DNA of 64,000 nt, from assembly GCA_023525915.1 (NCBI GenBank), contig CP026657.1, positions 1,240,001 through 1,304,000 of the forward strand, given 5' to 3'. Shown here one piece after another: positions 1 to 7,101 of the stretch. Every line of letters starts with the position of its first letter. Position 1 is the stretch's first letter. The notes beneath the pieces are model-generated. The model had not been told where the DNA came from and did no database searches. It saw only the letters and a program-made list of their open reading frames with translations. The stretch is from Acetispira formosa (nom. nud.). Lineage in GTDB: Bacteria; Desulfobacterota; Desulfarculia; Adiutricales; Adiutricaceae. Both the position numbers and the translations under genes were made by a program.

Positions 1-232
1 GCCGCTTGTCTGAGCTTCGTACCCGAAGCGAGTTGCGGCGACGCGGGAAAAAGTAAGTTGAAGCCGACACTGACCTCTTGGGGTTCCAAGGGGCTTGCCC
101 CTTGGCGCGGGTGGGGTCTGGGGTAGGGCCCGCGTGGGCCCTCCCCCAGCCGGAGTCCAGAGGGCGGAGCCCTTTGGTTGGCCTTTCAGGCCAAGTCCTT
201 TAATCACGCGGCCCTTTGGGCCGCATTCCACT
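1..232 (+). repeat. Dispersed GC-rich repeat, copy 1 (half of the flgK-flgL palindrome)
   Basis: These bases closely match 55288-55517 in the same orientation and about 54717-54925 in the opposite orientation. The unit holds several short hairpins, including GCTTCG/CGAAGC, AAGGGG/CCCCTT and GGGCCC/GGGCCC, and ends with GCGGCCC-TTT-GGGCCGC just after the stop codon of the neighbouring HD phosphohydrolase gene. The match starts at base 1, so the element probably continues to the left of the window, perhaps as a second inverted arm. A reading frame runs through the repeat, but it is proline/arginine-rich low-complexity sequence and I do not consider it a gene. Confidence 0.85.
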
Positions 233-234
233 TC

Positions 235-1347
235 TTAGATCTCACGGCGAAACACCCCAACCCGCCAGGCGGGGATTAGGATGTCGGTGGACAGGCGGAT
301 GAAAAACTCATCGGTCATGGCCGCCAGGCAATCGCGCGCCATTTCCTCGGGTGAATGCTCCAGAGGATAATCGGGGTCAAGGTGCTTTAGGAAATCAACC
401 GCCTGCGGAAGCTGGGGTTCAGCGCAAAACTCTTCTGAGAGCCGCTCGAATAAAATAGTATAAAGCCGCTTGATCTTCGGACCGTCACTCTTGACCTGCG
501 GGTTGTAATAAATCCTTTCACGATTGAATTGCTTCAGTTCCGTCAAAGCCTCAGCCACCGGCGCGGAAAACGCAATGAGTCCGTCCGGCTCACGCCCGGC
601 ACAGTTGCGCCGCAGATCGTCCACCAGCTTATATATAATCTGCCCGTTCGTGTCCCCCAGCACCTTTTTAACTGCGAGCGGCAACTCCCCACGCTTCACC
701 AGCCCCACCTCAATAGCATCCTCCAGGTCGCGGCCCACATAACTGATGCTGTCACAGAGCCGCACCAGGCACCCCTCTGCGCTCATTGGGAAAATCGGGG
801 CCAATGGATTCTCGCGCCGAAGGTTCAGCCTCCGGTCAAACTCTTCAAAGCTGATTGGTCCCTGGGGCCGCAAATTGGTGAAATCAGATTCGCCATCGTG
901 GCAGAGAATGCCGTCCAGAGTGCCCAGAGTAAGATTCAGGCCCCGGCCGCGTTTCTCAATGCGCTCCAGAAAACGCACGCTCATAACCGCATGCACAAAC
1001 CTGCCTAACCCCGCTTTCTGACACAGTTCCGAAAGATAATCCTCTCCGTCATGGCCAAAAGGGGCATGCCCAAGGTCGTGCCCCAGAGCAATGGCCTCAA
1101 TCAGGTCGGCATCGAGATTCAACTCGCGGCCGATGGTGCGGGCAATCCGTGAAACCATCTGAACATGCAAAACACGGTGGGTTATGTGGTCATTCTTCAA
1201 GAGGTAGAAGACCTGCGTTTTATCTATATATCTGGTGTAGGCCAGCGAATGGAGTATCCGGTCGACATCCATGGCCCAAGGCTGACGGTGATCAAGGGCC
1301 TCCTGCTCCCCGCCTTCACGGCGGCGGCACTGTAGAAGCTTTTCCAT
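235..1347 (-). CDS. dGTPase-like HD-domain phosphohydrolase
   Basis: The protein resembles deoxyguanosine triphosphate triphosphohydrolases, metal-dependent enzymes that split dNTPs into nucleoside and tripolyphosphate. The HD signature is clear: His61 in HRVLHV, the His90-Asp91 pair in ALGHDLGHAPFGHDGE, and Asp199 in LCDSISYVGRDLED. Length is about 370 residues, normal for the shorter bacterial dGTPase-like group. The reading frame opens at 1383, but ATG 1345-1347 is preferred because GGAG lies seven bases before it and it leaves one base between this gene and the yqeC stop, so the two are probably co-transcribed. Substrate preference cannot be read from sequence. A GC-rich repeat follows the stop codon directly. 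Confidence 0.85.
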   Translation of the reverse strand: MEKLLQCRRREGGEQEALDHRQPWAMDVDRILHSLAYTRYIDKTQVFYLLKNDHITHRVLHVQMVSRIARTIGRELNLDADLIEAIALGHDLGHAPFGHDGEDYLSELCQKAGLGRFVHAVMSVRFLERIEKRGRGLNLTLGTLDGILCHDGESDFTNLRPQGPISFEEFDRRLNLRRENPLAPIFPMSAEGCLVRLCDSISYVGRDLEDAIEVGLVKRGELPLAVKKVLGDTNGQIIYKLVDDLRRNCAGREPDGLIAFSAPVAEALTELKQFNRERIYYNPQVKSDGPKIKRLYTILFERLSEEFCAEPQLPQAVDFLKHLDPDYPLEHSPEEMARDCLAAMTDEFFIRLSTDILIPAWRVGVFRREI

Positions 1348-1348
1348 G

Positions 1349-2080
1349 CTATTTCTCCAATATACCTTTATACAGGCTTCCAAATACGATACGGAAACCG
1401 TCTCTCTTCAAGAGGGCAGCCAGTTCCCCGGCCGCCTCTTTTTCATCGGGCGTATTCATTGCGTCAATCTGGTTCAGAAATATAAGCCGCGGATTCAAAC
1501 CACTCCAGGCTGATTTGACGAAAGCCGCCGTCTGGCCCGGAGTCAAGGGTTGTTCCAAGTTTATCGGCCCTATGTGGGCGGCCACGATTTCCGGCCGGTG
1601 CACGGCCTCAGCCGCTGACAGAGTCAATGCGGTCAGACCCAGTACGGCCACCACAAATGATGGCCGGTCGGGCAGCACCGGCTCACCCGGCAGGTGAGCT
1701 TTAAGTGGGCGGCCCATTGAGCCGTCTGCCTCCACTAGAAGGGTCAGCCCGGATTTCTCCCGCATGGGCCTCAGCCAGCCGGGGTCAATCCCGCTGTATT
1801 TATCGTGCTCAAGGTCAGAGGGCGTGGACGGCCGCGTCAGGAGGAGGCGTTCACCGCGCACAGCCCGTGCGGCCGCCTCCAAAGCTTCCGCCTGATTCGA
1901 AGCCTCGGCTCTGGTCAGGCCCGGAAACTGCCAACGGCCAAGACGGGTGGTCACTGTAACCAGTGCCGGTGCGCCGTCCGCGTTGAGTTCCTTTTCCAGG
2001 GCCTCCAGAAGTCCGGTTTTTCCGCCGCCGCCTATGGCCGTTATGCAGTCCCCCTTGGGGATGAGGTCGCTGAATATCAT
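1349..2080 (-). CDS. yqeC: Selenium-dependent molybdenum hydroxylase accessory protein, YqeC family
   Basis: This 243-residue protein matches the YqeC family, a putative nucleotide-binding accessory factor of selenium-dependent molybdenum hydroxylases such as xanthine dehydrogenase. The visible signature is a P-loop-like GGGGKTG at residues 17-23 directly after the first strand, with LLVEADGS, GRPLKAHLP and a C-terminal half dealing with INLEQPLTPGQ. The precise biochemical job of the family is not settled. No molybdenum hydroxylase or selD lies in this window, so the partner must be elsewhere. The start codon has no Shine-Dalgarno sequence and sits about eight bases after a -10-like TATACT, which suggests a leaderless transcript. 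Confidence 0.75.
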   Translation of the reverse strand: MIFSDLIPKGDCITAIGGGGKTGLLEALEKELNADGAPALVTVTTRLGRWQFPGLTRAEASNQAEALEAAARAVRGERLLLTRPSTPSDLEHDKYSGIDPGWLRPMREKSGLTLLVEADGSMGRPLKAHLPGEPVLPDRPSFVVAVLGLTALTLSAAEAVHRPEIVAAHIGPINLEQPLTPGQTAAFVKSAWSGLNPRLIFLNQIDAMNTPDEKEAAGELAALLKRDGFRIVFGSLYKGILEK

Positions 2081-2176
2081 AGTGCGCAGTATACACCATT
2101 TCAGGTGTTCTTGAATCCTCTTAGTGGGAGTTTAGTGTGCACATTGATTCCCACCTGGGTGTGCAATTGATTGCAC
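2081..2176 (-). promoter_or_regulatory. Putative yqeC promoter with operator-like dyads
   Basis: On the minus strand a TATACT box (2088-2093) is preceded by a weak TTCAAG at 16 bases. A dyad ACACC-N6-GGTGT (2093-2108) lies between the two boxes, where a repressor would block polymerase. A second perfect dyad, GTGCAAT-TG-ATTGCAC, is at 2161-2176. The expected transcription start falls at or next to the yqeC ATG. The regulator is unknown. Confidence 0.4.
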
Positions 2177-2353
2177 CTTAATTTATTATCTTGAATTTAT
2201 TATATATTTTATAGATTCGCACTTCAAATCGCGGCAATTTAGGATGAATTTAGGCTTGTGGATAGTGCATTTGAACTTCATAAGTGTGAATCTTAAGTAA
2301 CGCCAGCAGAGTGTCTTTTTAGTAACTTATTGAATTTAAATGCGATTAACAGA

Positions 2354-2370
2354 TGGCACAGCTATTGCTA
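2354..2370 (+). promoter_or_regulatory. Sigma-54 (RpoN) promoter
   Basis: TGGCAC-AGCTA-TTGCTA matches the RpoN consensus TGGCAC-N5-TTGCW, with the invariant GG (2355-2356) and GC (2367-2368) exactly ten bases apart. It differs from the promoter before flgH (48622-48638) at only two of 17 positions. It lies between the first possible ATG at 2340 and the ATG at 2418 that has AGGAGG before it, so it rules out the upstream start. Sigma-54 promoters need an enhancer-binding activator; none is encoded in this window. Confidence 0.9.
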
Positions 2371-2417
2371 AAGTAAAATATCAAGAAACGAACCGAAAGC
2401 TACAGGAGGTAGACACC

Positions 2418-2981
2418 ATGAGCATCAATAATTACAACCCGGCCGATGAGAACCAGGAAAACGCAATTTTCAACGAAATGTCAAACTTCATTGACGTCAA
2501 CGCCACCTACAACGATTTCATCACCGGCGAAGTGACGGTTGACAATGGTGAATTTTTCCCTGGCCGCGAACCCATTGTTGATTTTGGTGAAAGATGGTTC
2601 ATTCAGAGCTGTGGGGAAGTCGGTCTGAACGTTTTCTATCACATATACATCGTCCGCCCCAGAGGGCGTGAGTTTCAGGTGACGCTGCCCTGGCTGGTCC
2701 AGGAAGCCTGCCCGCACTGCCAGGGGCAGGGCGTGGTCTACACCTGGAATTATGATAACTCCGCCTATGAAACCTCCAACTGCGAAGAATGCGGCGGAGA
2801 AGGCTGCCACAACTACGACAGCGAAATCGACCTTTTCATAGACGACAACCTTTGCGATCAGCCGGTCATCCGCAAGCGCAAGGCCGGCCGCTTCAACCCC
2901 CGCCTCGGACAGAGGGGGGATCTGGTCATCAACATAAGCTGGGTGGATCAACTCCCCCCCATCGGCGAGTCCGTAAACTGA
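2418..2981 (+). CDS. DnaJ-like zinc-finger protein without a J domain, sigma-54 regulated
   Basis: I do not recognise a named family. The 187-residue protein is acidic and has two CxxCxGxG motifs, CPHCQGQG and CEECGGEG, spaced as in the DnaJ/Hsp40 cysteine-rich domain, which normally has four. They are followed by a stretch like the DnaJ substrate-binding domain (RLGQRGDLVINISW). There is no J domain or HPD motif, so it is unlikely to stimulate DnaK in the usual way. The start at 2418 has an excellent AGGAGG and lies downstream of the sigma-54 promoter at 2354-2370. It appears to be the only long gene in its unit. A role in assembling or escorting a sigma-54-regulated (for example flagellar) product is inference only. 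Confidence 0.7.
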   Translation: MSINNYNPADENQENAIFNEMSNFIDVNATYNDFITGEVTVDNGEFFPGREPIVDFGERWFIQSCGEVGLNVFYHIYIVRPRGREFQVTLPWLVQEACPHCQGQGVVYTWNYDNSAYETSNCEECGGEGCHNYDSEIDLFIDDNLCDQPVIRKRKAGRFNPRLGQRGDLVINISWVDQLPPIGESVN

Positions 2982-3049
2982 TCTTTTACCGGAGTGCGGT
3001 CAACACGCCGTCAACAGGCGGCGGACAGTGCACAGTAATCATAACCCTC

Positions 3050-3309
3050 TGACCTCAGGAGGTGACGACCAGAGATCATGATATCCGAATTTTGCCAAAA
3101 ATCCACAATTGGAGGTTAATGCGGCTTATTAACCAAAACCCTTTCGCAGCGGAGGTGAAATACTCCTTAGGATTACAGTTCAATCCCTAACTTGGCCCCT
3201 ATGGCCACAGAATTGGAAAGGAGGCGCCTATAAGGATTTGAAGAAATAATACGGAAGAATGGTTCACCAAAGGCGGAAAGGGAGATCAACAGATCTCCTT
3301 TTCCGTTTT
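3050..3309 (+). ncRNA. Possible GGA-rich untranslated RNA (candidate CsrA-type target)
   Basis: No long gene occupies this stretch, but it is not random. GGA occurs at 3058, 3111, 3151, 3170, 3215, 3220, 3234, 3253, 3275 and 3281, four times as GGAGG, and a strong intrinsic terminator closes the region. GGA repeats ending in a terminator are the general design of CsrB/RsmZ-type RNAs that titrate CsrA. However, some GGA sites here would pair in stems (for example 3151 with CTCC at 3163), which argues against all being free loops. Alternatively the GGAGG sites are ribosome-binding sites for peptides of 10-23 residues. It could be the 3' part of the sigma-54 transcript rather than a separate RNA. 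Confidence 0.25.
3275..3308 (+). terminator. Intrinsic terminator of the sigma-54 unit
   Basis: A 13-base-pair stem (3275-3287 with 3292-3304, one G-T wobble) closes a loop AACA and is followed by GTTTT. It ends the transcript that carries the DnaJ-like gene and the GGA-rich stretch. Confidence 0.75.
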
Positions 3310-3353
3310 CAATTCAAGTGTTTCGCATTAAGCAACAGTATTTTATGAATACC

Positions 3354-3382
3354 TTGACAAATCTCCTTGTATTGAGTAAAAT
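3354..3382 (+). promoter_or_regulatory. Sigma-70 promoter upstream of the TRAP-larA operon
   Basis: A perfect TTGACA (3354-3359) and TAAAAT (3377-3382) are separated by exactly 17 bases in AT-rich DNA. The transcript would have a leader of nearly 390 bases before dctP. That leader holds no gene I can support. It contains a perfect GCGGCCCC-A-GGGGCCGC hairpin (3736-3752) a short way before the dctP ribosome-binding site, which could modulate translation or transcript stability. Confidence 0.65.
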
Positions 3383-3777
3383 TAAATAAATCACGGATAG
3401 TGAATGTATGTGTTGCAGTGTATTAATATTGCTTCACATTTAATGTTTTTATATGTTTAACTTAAAGTTGTTGTGTATTGCGGGACGCTTCCCCCGCTTT
3501 TCATAAACACGCCCGGTCTGATAGGCTGTTTTTTTAACATCTGTGAATAATTTAATAGGTAAGCCCATGGTCAAGCTCTTCCTGTCGCTGTTAATTAAGA
3601 ATTATCGCGGAGGAATGCCGGCTGATCAGCGGGCTTAATTTTAAGGCGGGCACTTTGGTGAGCCTCTGCCTGCCGTATTTATTCAATCATATCTTCACGC
3701 CGCCTGGGGTTTGTTTACCGCCAACGGCGGCCAATGCGGCCCCAGGGGCCGCGCAACTGTGAATGAAGGAGTATTTC

Positions 3778-4752
3778 ATGAGAAAAGCAAAGATTGTTCT
3801 GGCGGTTTTCGTTCTGATGCTGGCTATGGCCGCCCCCAGTTGGGCCGCCATGAGCCTGAAGGCCGGCCACACCCTGACCCCGGAGCATCCCTATCATCTC
3901 GGTTTGGTGAAATTCGGCGAAATCATTAAAGAGAAAACCGGCGGCGAAATCACTCTCGACGCTTTCCACAGCTCCCAGTTGGGCAGCGAACGCGAATTGA
4001 TCGAAGCCATGCAGATGGGCACCGTCGACATGGCCGTTATCTCCACCGCCCCTCTGGCCGGTTTCACCAAGTCTTTTCTGGTCTATGACCTGCCCTTCAT
4101 CTTCCCTGACAGCGCCACCGCCCACAAAGTGCTCGATGGCGAAATCGGCCAGAAATCCCTGGCCGACCTGGACAAAATCGGCATTATCGGCCTGGCTTTC
4201 TATGAGAACGGTTTCCGTCAGGTGACCAATTCCAAGCGCGCCCTGGTCAAGCCCGAAGACGCCAAAGGCCTGAAAATCCGCACCATGGAAAACAAAATTC
4301 ACATGGCCTCTTTCCGCGCGGTCGGGGCCAACCCTGTGCCGATGGCTTTCGGCGAACTTTTCACCGCCCTTCAGCAGCGCACCATCGATGCCCAGGAAAA
4401 TCCCCTGCCCATTATCTTTAACAACAAATTCTATGAAGTGCAGGAATTCTGCTCCATGACCAATCACTTCTATTCCCCCGCGCCGCTTCTGATGAGCAAG
4501 GCCGTGTGGAACAAGCTTACTCCCGAGCAGCAGACCATCTTCAAGGAAGCCGCCGTCGAAGCCCGCGCTTATCAGCGTGAAGAACTGGCCAAACAGGACG
4601 CCGCCTTTGTTAAACAGCTGGAAGAAAACGGCATGAAGATCAATCAGGTTGATCACGCCGCCTGGCTGAAAGCCATGGAGCCTGTTTACAAACAGTTTGA
4701 AAAAGAAATCGGCGCCGACCTGATCAAAGCGGTCCAGGACTCGGCCAACTAA
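3778..4752 (+). CDS. dctP: TRAP transporter substrate-binding protein, DctP type
   Basis: This is the periplasmic receptor of a TRAP importer, which captures organic acids and delivers them to the DctQM membrane complex. The 324-residue protein begins with a signal peptide (MRKAKI, a hydrophobic core, then APSWAA). The mature part has family features such as GHTLTPEHPYHLG, the SSQLGSERELIEAMQMGTVDM helix and RTMENKIHMASFRAVGANPVPM, which includes the region of the carboxylate-binding Arg. The frame opens at 3763, but AAGGAG (3766-3771) serves the ATG at 3778. The neighbouring larA gene suggests a 2-hydroxycarboxylate ligand, which is inference. Confidence 0.93.
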   Translation: MRKAKIVLAVFVLMLAMAAPSWAAMSLKAGHTLTPEHPYHLGLVKFGEIIKEKTGGEITLDAFHSSQLGSERELIEAMQMGTVDMAVISTAPLAGFTKSFLVYDLPFIFPDSATAHKVLDGEIGQKSLADLDKIGIIGLAFYENGFRQVTNSKRALVKPEDAKGLKIRTMENKIHMASFRAVGANPVPMAFGELFTALQQRTIDAQENPLPIIFNNKFYEVQEFCSMTNHFYSPAPLLMSKAVWNKLTPEQQTIFKEAAVEARAYQREELAKQDAAFVKQLEENGMKINQVDHAAWLKAMEPVYKQFEKEIGADLIKAVQDSAN

Positions 4753-4773
4753 ATCAGGGGCCTTTGTTATGAA

Positions 4774-5001
4774 GGGCGGACTCACAAAGTCCGTTACATT
4801 TTGATGACAAAATCATTCCGTCGCAGCCATCAGCGGTTCAGCATCGTGAAAACGTGGTTTTCACGATGCGAGTAGCGGCTAAGCACTTAATATCAGTCGC
4901 TATCGCTCCGTCGCCTATGGCGACCTTTCCCGGCAGGATCAAATGATTGCGCTTCGTCGGGGGTTTGTCAGCAATCTGGGGCGGACTCGCAAAGTCCGCC
5001 C
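4774..5001 (+). other. dctP-dctQ intercistronic region with duplicated hairpins
   Basis: This 430-base gap holds two near-identical hairpins, an imperfect one at 4774-4795 and a perfect one at 4979-5001 (GGGCGGACT-CGCAA-AGTCCGCCC followed by TTTCG). The second looks like an attenuating terminator, which would give more binding protein than membrane subunits, as is usual in such operons. Between them sits one copy of the REP-like unit (4841-4914). The arrangement looks like a short element inserted between duplicated hairpins. No gene is supported in 5002-5181. Confidence 0.6.
4841..4914 (+). repeat. REP-like unit, copy A
   Basis: A perfect 13-base-pair hairpin (4841-4853 with 4857-4869, loop GTG) is followed after 24 bases by CAGTCGCTATCGCTCCGTC. 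The same design, hairpin plus about 25-28 bases plus CAGTCGCT..CGCTCCGTC, occurs at 8621-8689 (reverse strand) and 37815-37889. The hairpin stem differs from the other two copies, but each is self-complementary. Confidence 0.65.
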
Positions 5002-5181
5002 TTTCGTTTCAGGTCTTGTGAAAACCGCTTCCGAACCGCGTTCCGGTTTCCGGCCGAAAAGTTCCCACCCGCGAACAAAGGAGCTTCAGCCACTTCCCGG
5101 CCGAAACCCTCTATCGGTCGAAAGCGCCGCCTCGGACCCGTCCAGTGCGGACTGCGCACCCACGCACACAAAAGGATTATT

Positions 5182-5751
5182 ATGAATTCTATATTGAAAT
5201 GGCTGGAAAAGCTGGAGACGGCCCTGGTGACAGTGGCCTTGATCGGCATGACCATCGCCGTATTTCTTCAGGTTTTATTTCGCTTTGCCGGCGGTCTTGA
5301 TTTTTATTTTGAAGCAAAAGGATTTGAGGAAGGGTTCTTACGTTCAATCACCGGCTGGTTCTACTACACCTCTTTGAGCATCCTGACCTGGACTGAGGAA
5401 CTGGCCCGCTATTTCATGGTCTGGACAGTTTTTGTCGGCGCGGCCCTGGGCGCACGCCTGAGCGTTCATGTGGGCATTGAGGCTGTGGTCAATCTCTTCC
5501 CGGCCAAAATCACCCGCGCGGCCTACCTCATAGCCGGCGTCATATCAATGGTTTTTTGCTTTTTCGTCTGTTATTTCGGTTTCAACATGGTCAGCCACAT
5601 CGGCGAAATGGGCCAGATTTCACCGGCCATGGAAATCCCCATGACCTGGGTTTACGCAGCGGTGCCCGTCGGCTGCTTTCTTATGGCCGTTCATTTCATG
5701 CAGGCCGCTATTGAAAAATATAAAAATTTCACCCCGGCCAAAAACTGCTGA
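5182..5751 (+). CDS. dctQ: TRAP transporter small permease, DctQ type
   Basis: This 189-residue inner-membrane protein is the small subunit of the TRAP importer and helps hold the binding protein and large permease together. It has four predicted membrane helices (around residues 12-33, 50-80, 88-112 and 125-150) and the family pattern SILTWTEELARYFMVWTVFVGAALGAR. An unusually long stretch, including DFYFEAKGFEEGFLRSITG, separates helices 1 and 2. Translation starts at ATG 5182 after AAAGGA. It lies 430 bases after dctP and 37 bases before dctM. Confidence 0.9.
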   Translation: MNSILKWLEKLETALVTVALIGMTIAVFLQVLFRFAGGLDFYFEAKGFEEGFLRSITGWFYYTSLSILTWTEELARYFMVWTVFVGAALGARLSVHVGIEAVVNLFPAKITRAAYLIAGVISMVFCFFVCYFGFNMVSHIGEMGQISPAMEIPMTWVYAAVPVGCFLMAVHFMQAAIEKYKNFTPAKNC

Positions 5752-5788
5752 CCGCGATTCGCCATTTTTTATTCGACGGGAGTTTTAA

Positions 5789-7090
5789 ATGCCTGATATA
5801 AGTACAGTGTTATTTGTCGTATTCATCATATTGCTAATTATTGACGTTCCGGTTTCAGTCAGTCTGGGCTGCTCGGCCCTGATTTCCCTGGCTTATTCCT
5901 CCGTTTTTATGGACAGCCCTCTGCCGCTGATGCTGGTGCCCCAGAAGATGGTCACCTCCGTGGATTCGTTTCCCCTCATGGCCATTCCCTTCTTTATGAT
6001 TGCCGGCGCCCTGATGGAGCGCGGCGGCATTTCCCGGCGGCTGATCAACGTGGCCCAATCCATGATTGGCTCCATGACCGGCGGGCTCGGCCTGGTGACG
6101 GTTATGGCCTCCATGTTTTTCGCGGCCATCAGCGGCTCCGGCCCGGCCACGGTCGCGGCTATCGGCAGCCTCATGATCCCGGCCATGGTCAAGCAGGGCT
6201 ATGATCACAGCTTTGCCGCCGCCACCCAGGCTTCGGCCGGTTATATCGGGGTCATCATTCCGCCCAGCATTCCGATGATCACCTATGGCGTGGTCACCGG
6301 CTCTTCCATCGGCACCCTGTTCCTGGCCGGTTTTCTGCCCGGCATGCTCATCGGCCTGACTCTGATGATCGTGGCCTATTTTGTTTCAAGGGCCAGAGGC
6401 TACTCCGGGGGCGATCCCACCAGCCTGGCCGTTTTCGGCAAGGCCATGAGGGAAGGTATCTGGGCCATACTCATGCCGGTGATTATTCTCGGCGGCATTT
6501 ATGGCGGCTTCTTTACCCCTACCGAAGCGGCCAACGTGGCTGTGGTTTATGGATTCGTCGTTTCCTTTTTTGTCTATCGTGAACTGAAGCTGAAAGATCT
6601 GCCGGCCATATTAAAAACAGCGGCCGTCTCCAGTGCGATGGTCATGCTGCTGATTGCCACGGCCACCGCTTTCGGCGTTATTCTGACCAGGGAAAAAATT
6701 CCCGAGGCCATGGCCAACCTGTTCATCGAAATGACCCGCAACCCCATAGTCTTTCTGATGATCATCAACGTGTTCCTCTTGTTCATCGGCACTTTCATGG
6801 AAACAAACGCGGCCATCATCATCATCGCCCCCATTCTGTTCCCGGTGGTAATGGAACTGGGCATCGACCCCATCCATTTCGGCATCATCATGGTGGTCAA
6901 CCTGGCTATCGGCATGATCACACCGCCCTTGGGGGTGAACATCTTTGTGGCCTGCGGAGTAACTAAATTGAAGGTGGAGCAGATTGTGGCCGCCAATTGG
7001 AAATATCTGTTCGCGTCCATTCTGGCGCTTCTGGCTCTGACCTATTTCCCCGGCATCACCATGTTTCTGCCGAAACTGCTTGGTAACTAA
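5789..7090 (+). CDS. dctM: TRAP transporter large permease, DctM type
   Basis: This 433-residue membrane protein is the ion-coupled transport channel of the TRAP system. It has about 12 membrane helices and diagnostic stretches such as FPLMAIPFFMIAGALMERGGIS, AAISGSGPATVAAIGSLMIPAM and the second-half equivalent NVFLLFIGTFMETNAAIIIIAPILFPV, followed by GIDPIHFGIIMVVNLAIGMI. Length is normal. It is followed after 11 bases by larA, whose strong AAAGGAGG lies at the end of this gene, so the two are co-transcribed. Confidence 0.95.
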   Translation: MPDISTVLFVVFIILLIIDVPVSVSLGCSALISLAYSSVFMDSPLPLMLVPQKMVTSVDSFPLMAIPFFMIAGALMERGGISRRLINVAQSMIGSMTGGLGLVTVMASMFFAAISGSGPATVAAIGSLMIPAMVKQGYDHSFAAATQASAGYIGVIIPPSIPMITYGVVTGSSIGTLFLAGFLPGMLIGLTLMIVAYFVSRARGYSGGDPTSLAVFGKAMREGIWAILMPVIILGGIYGGFFTPTEAANVAVVYGFVVSFFVYRELKLKDLPAILKTAAVSSAMVMLLIATATAFGVILTREKIPEAMANLFIEMTRNPIVFLMIINVFLLFIGTFMETNAAIIIIAPILFPVVMELGIDPIHFGIIMVVNLAIGMITPPLGVNIFVACGVTKLKVEQIVAANWKYLFASILALLALTYFPGITMFLPKLLGN

Positions 7091-7101
7091 AGGAGGCTAG
7101 T

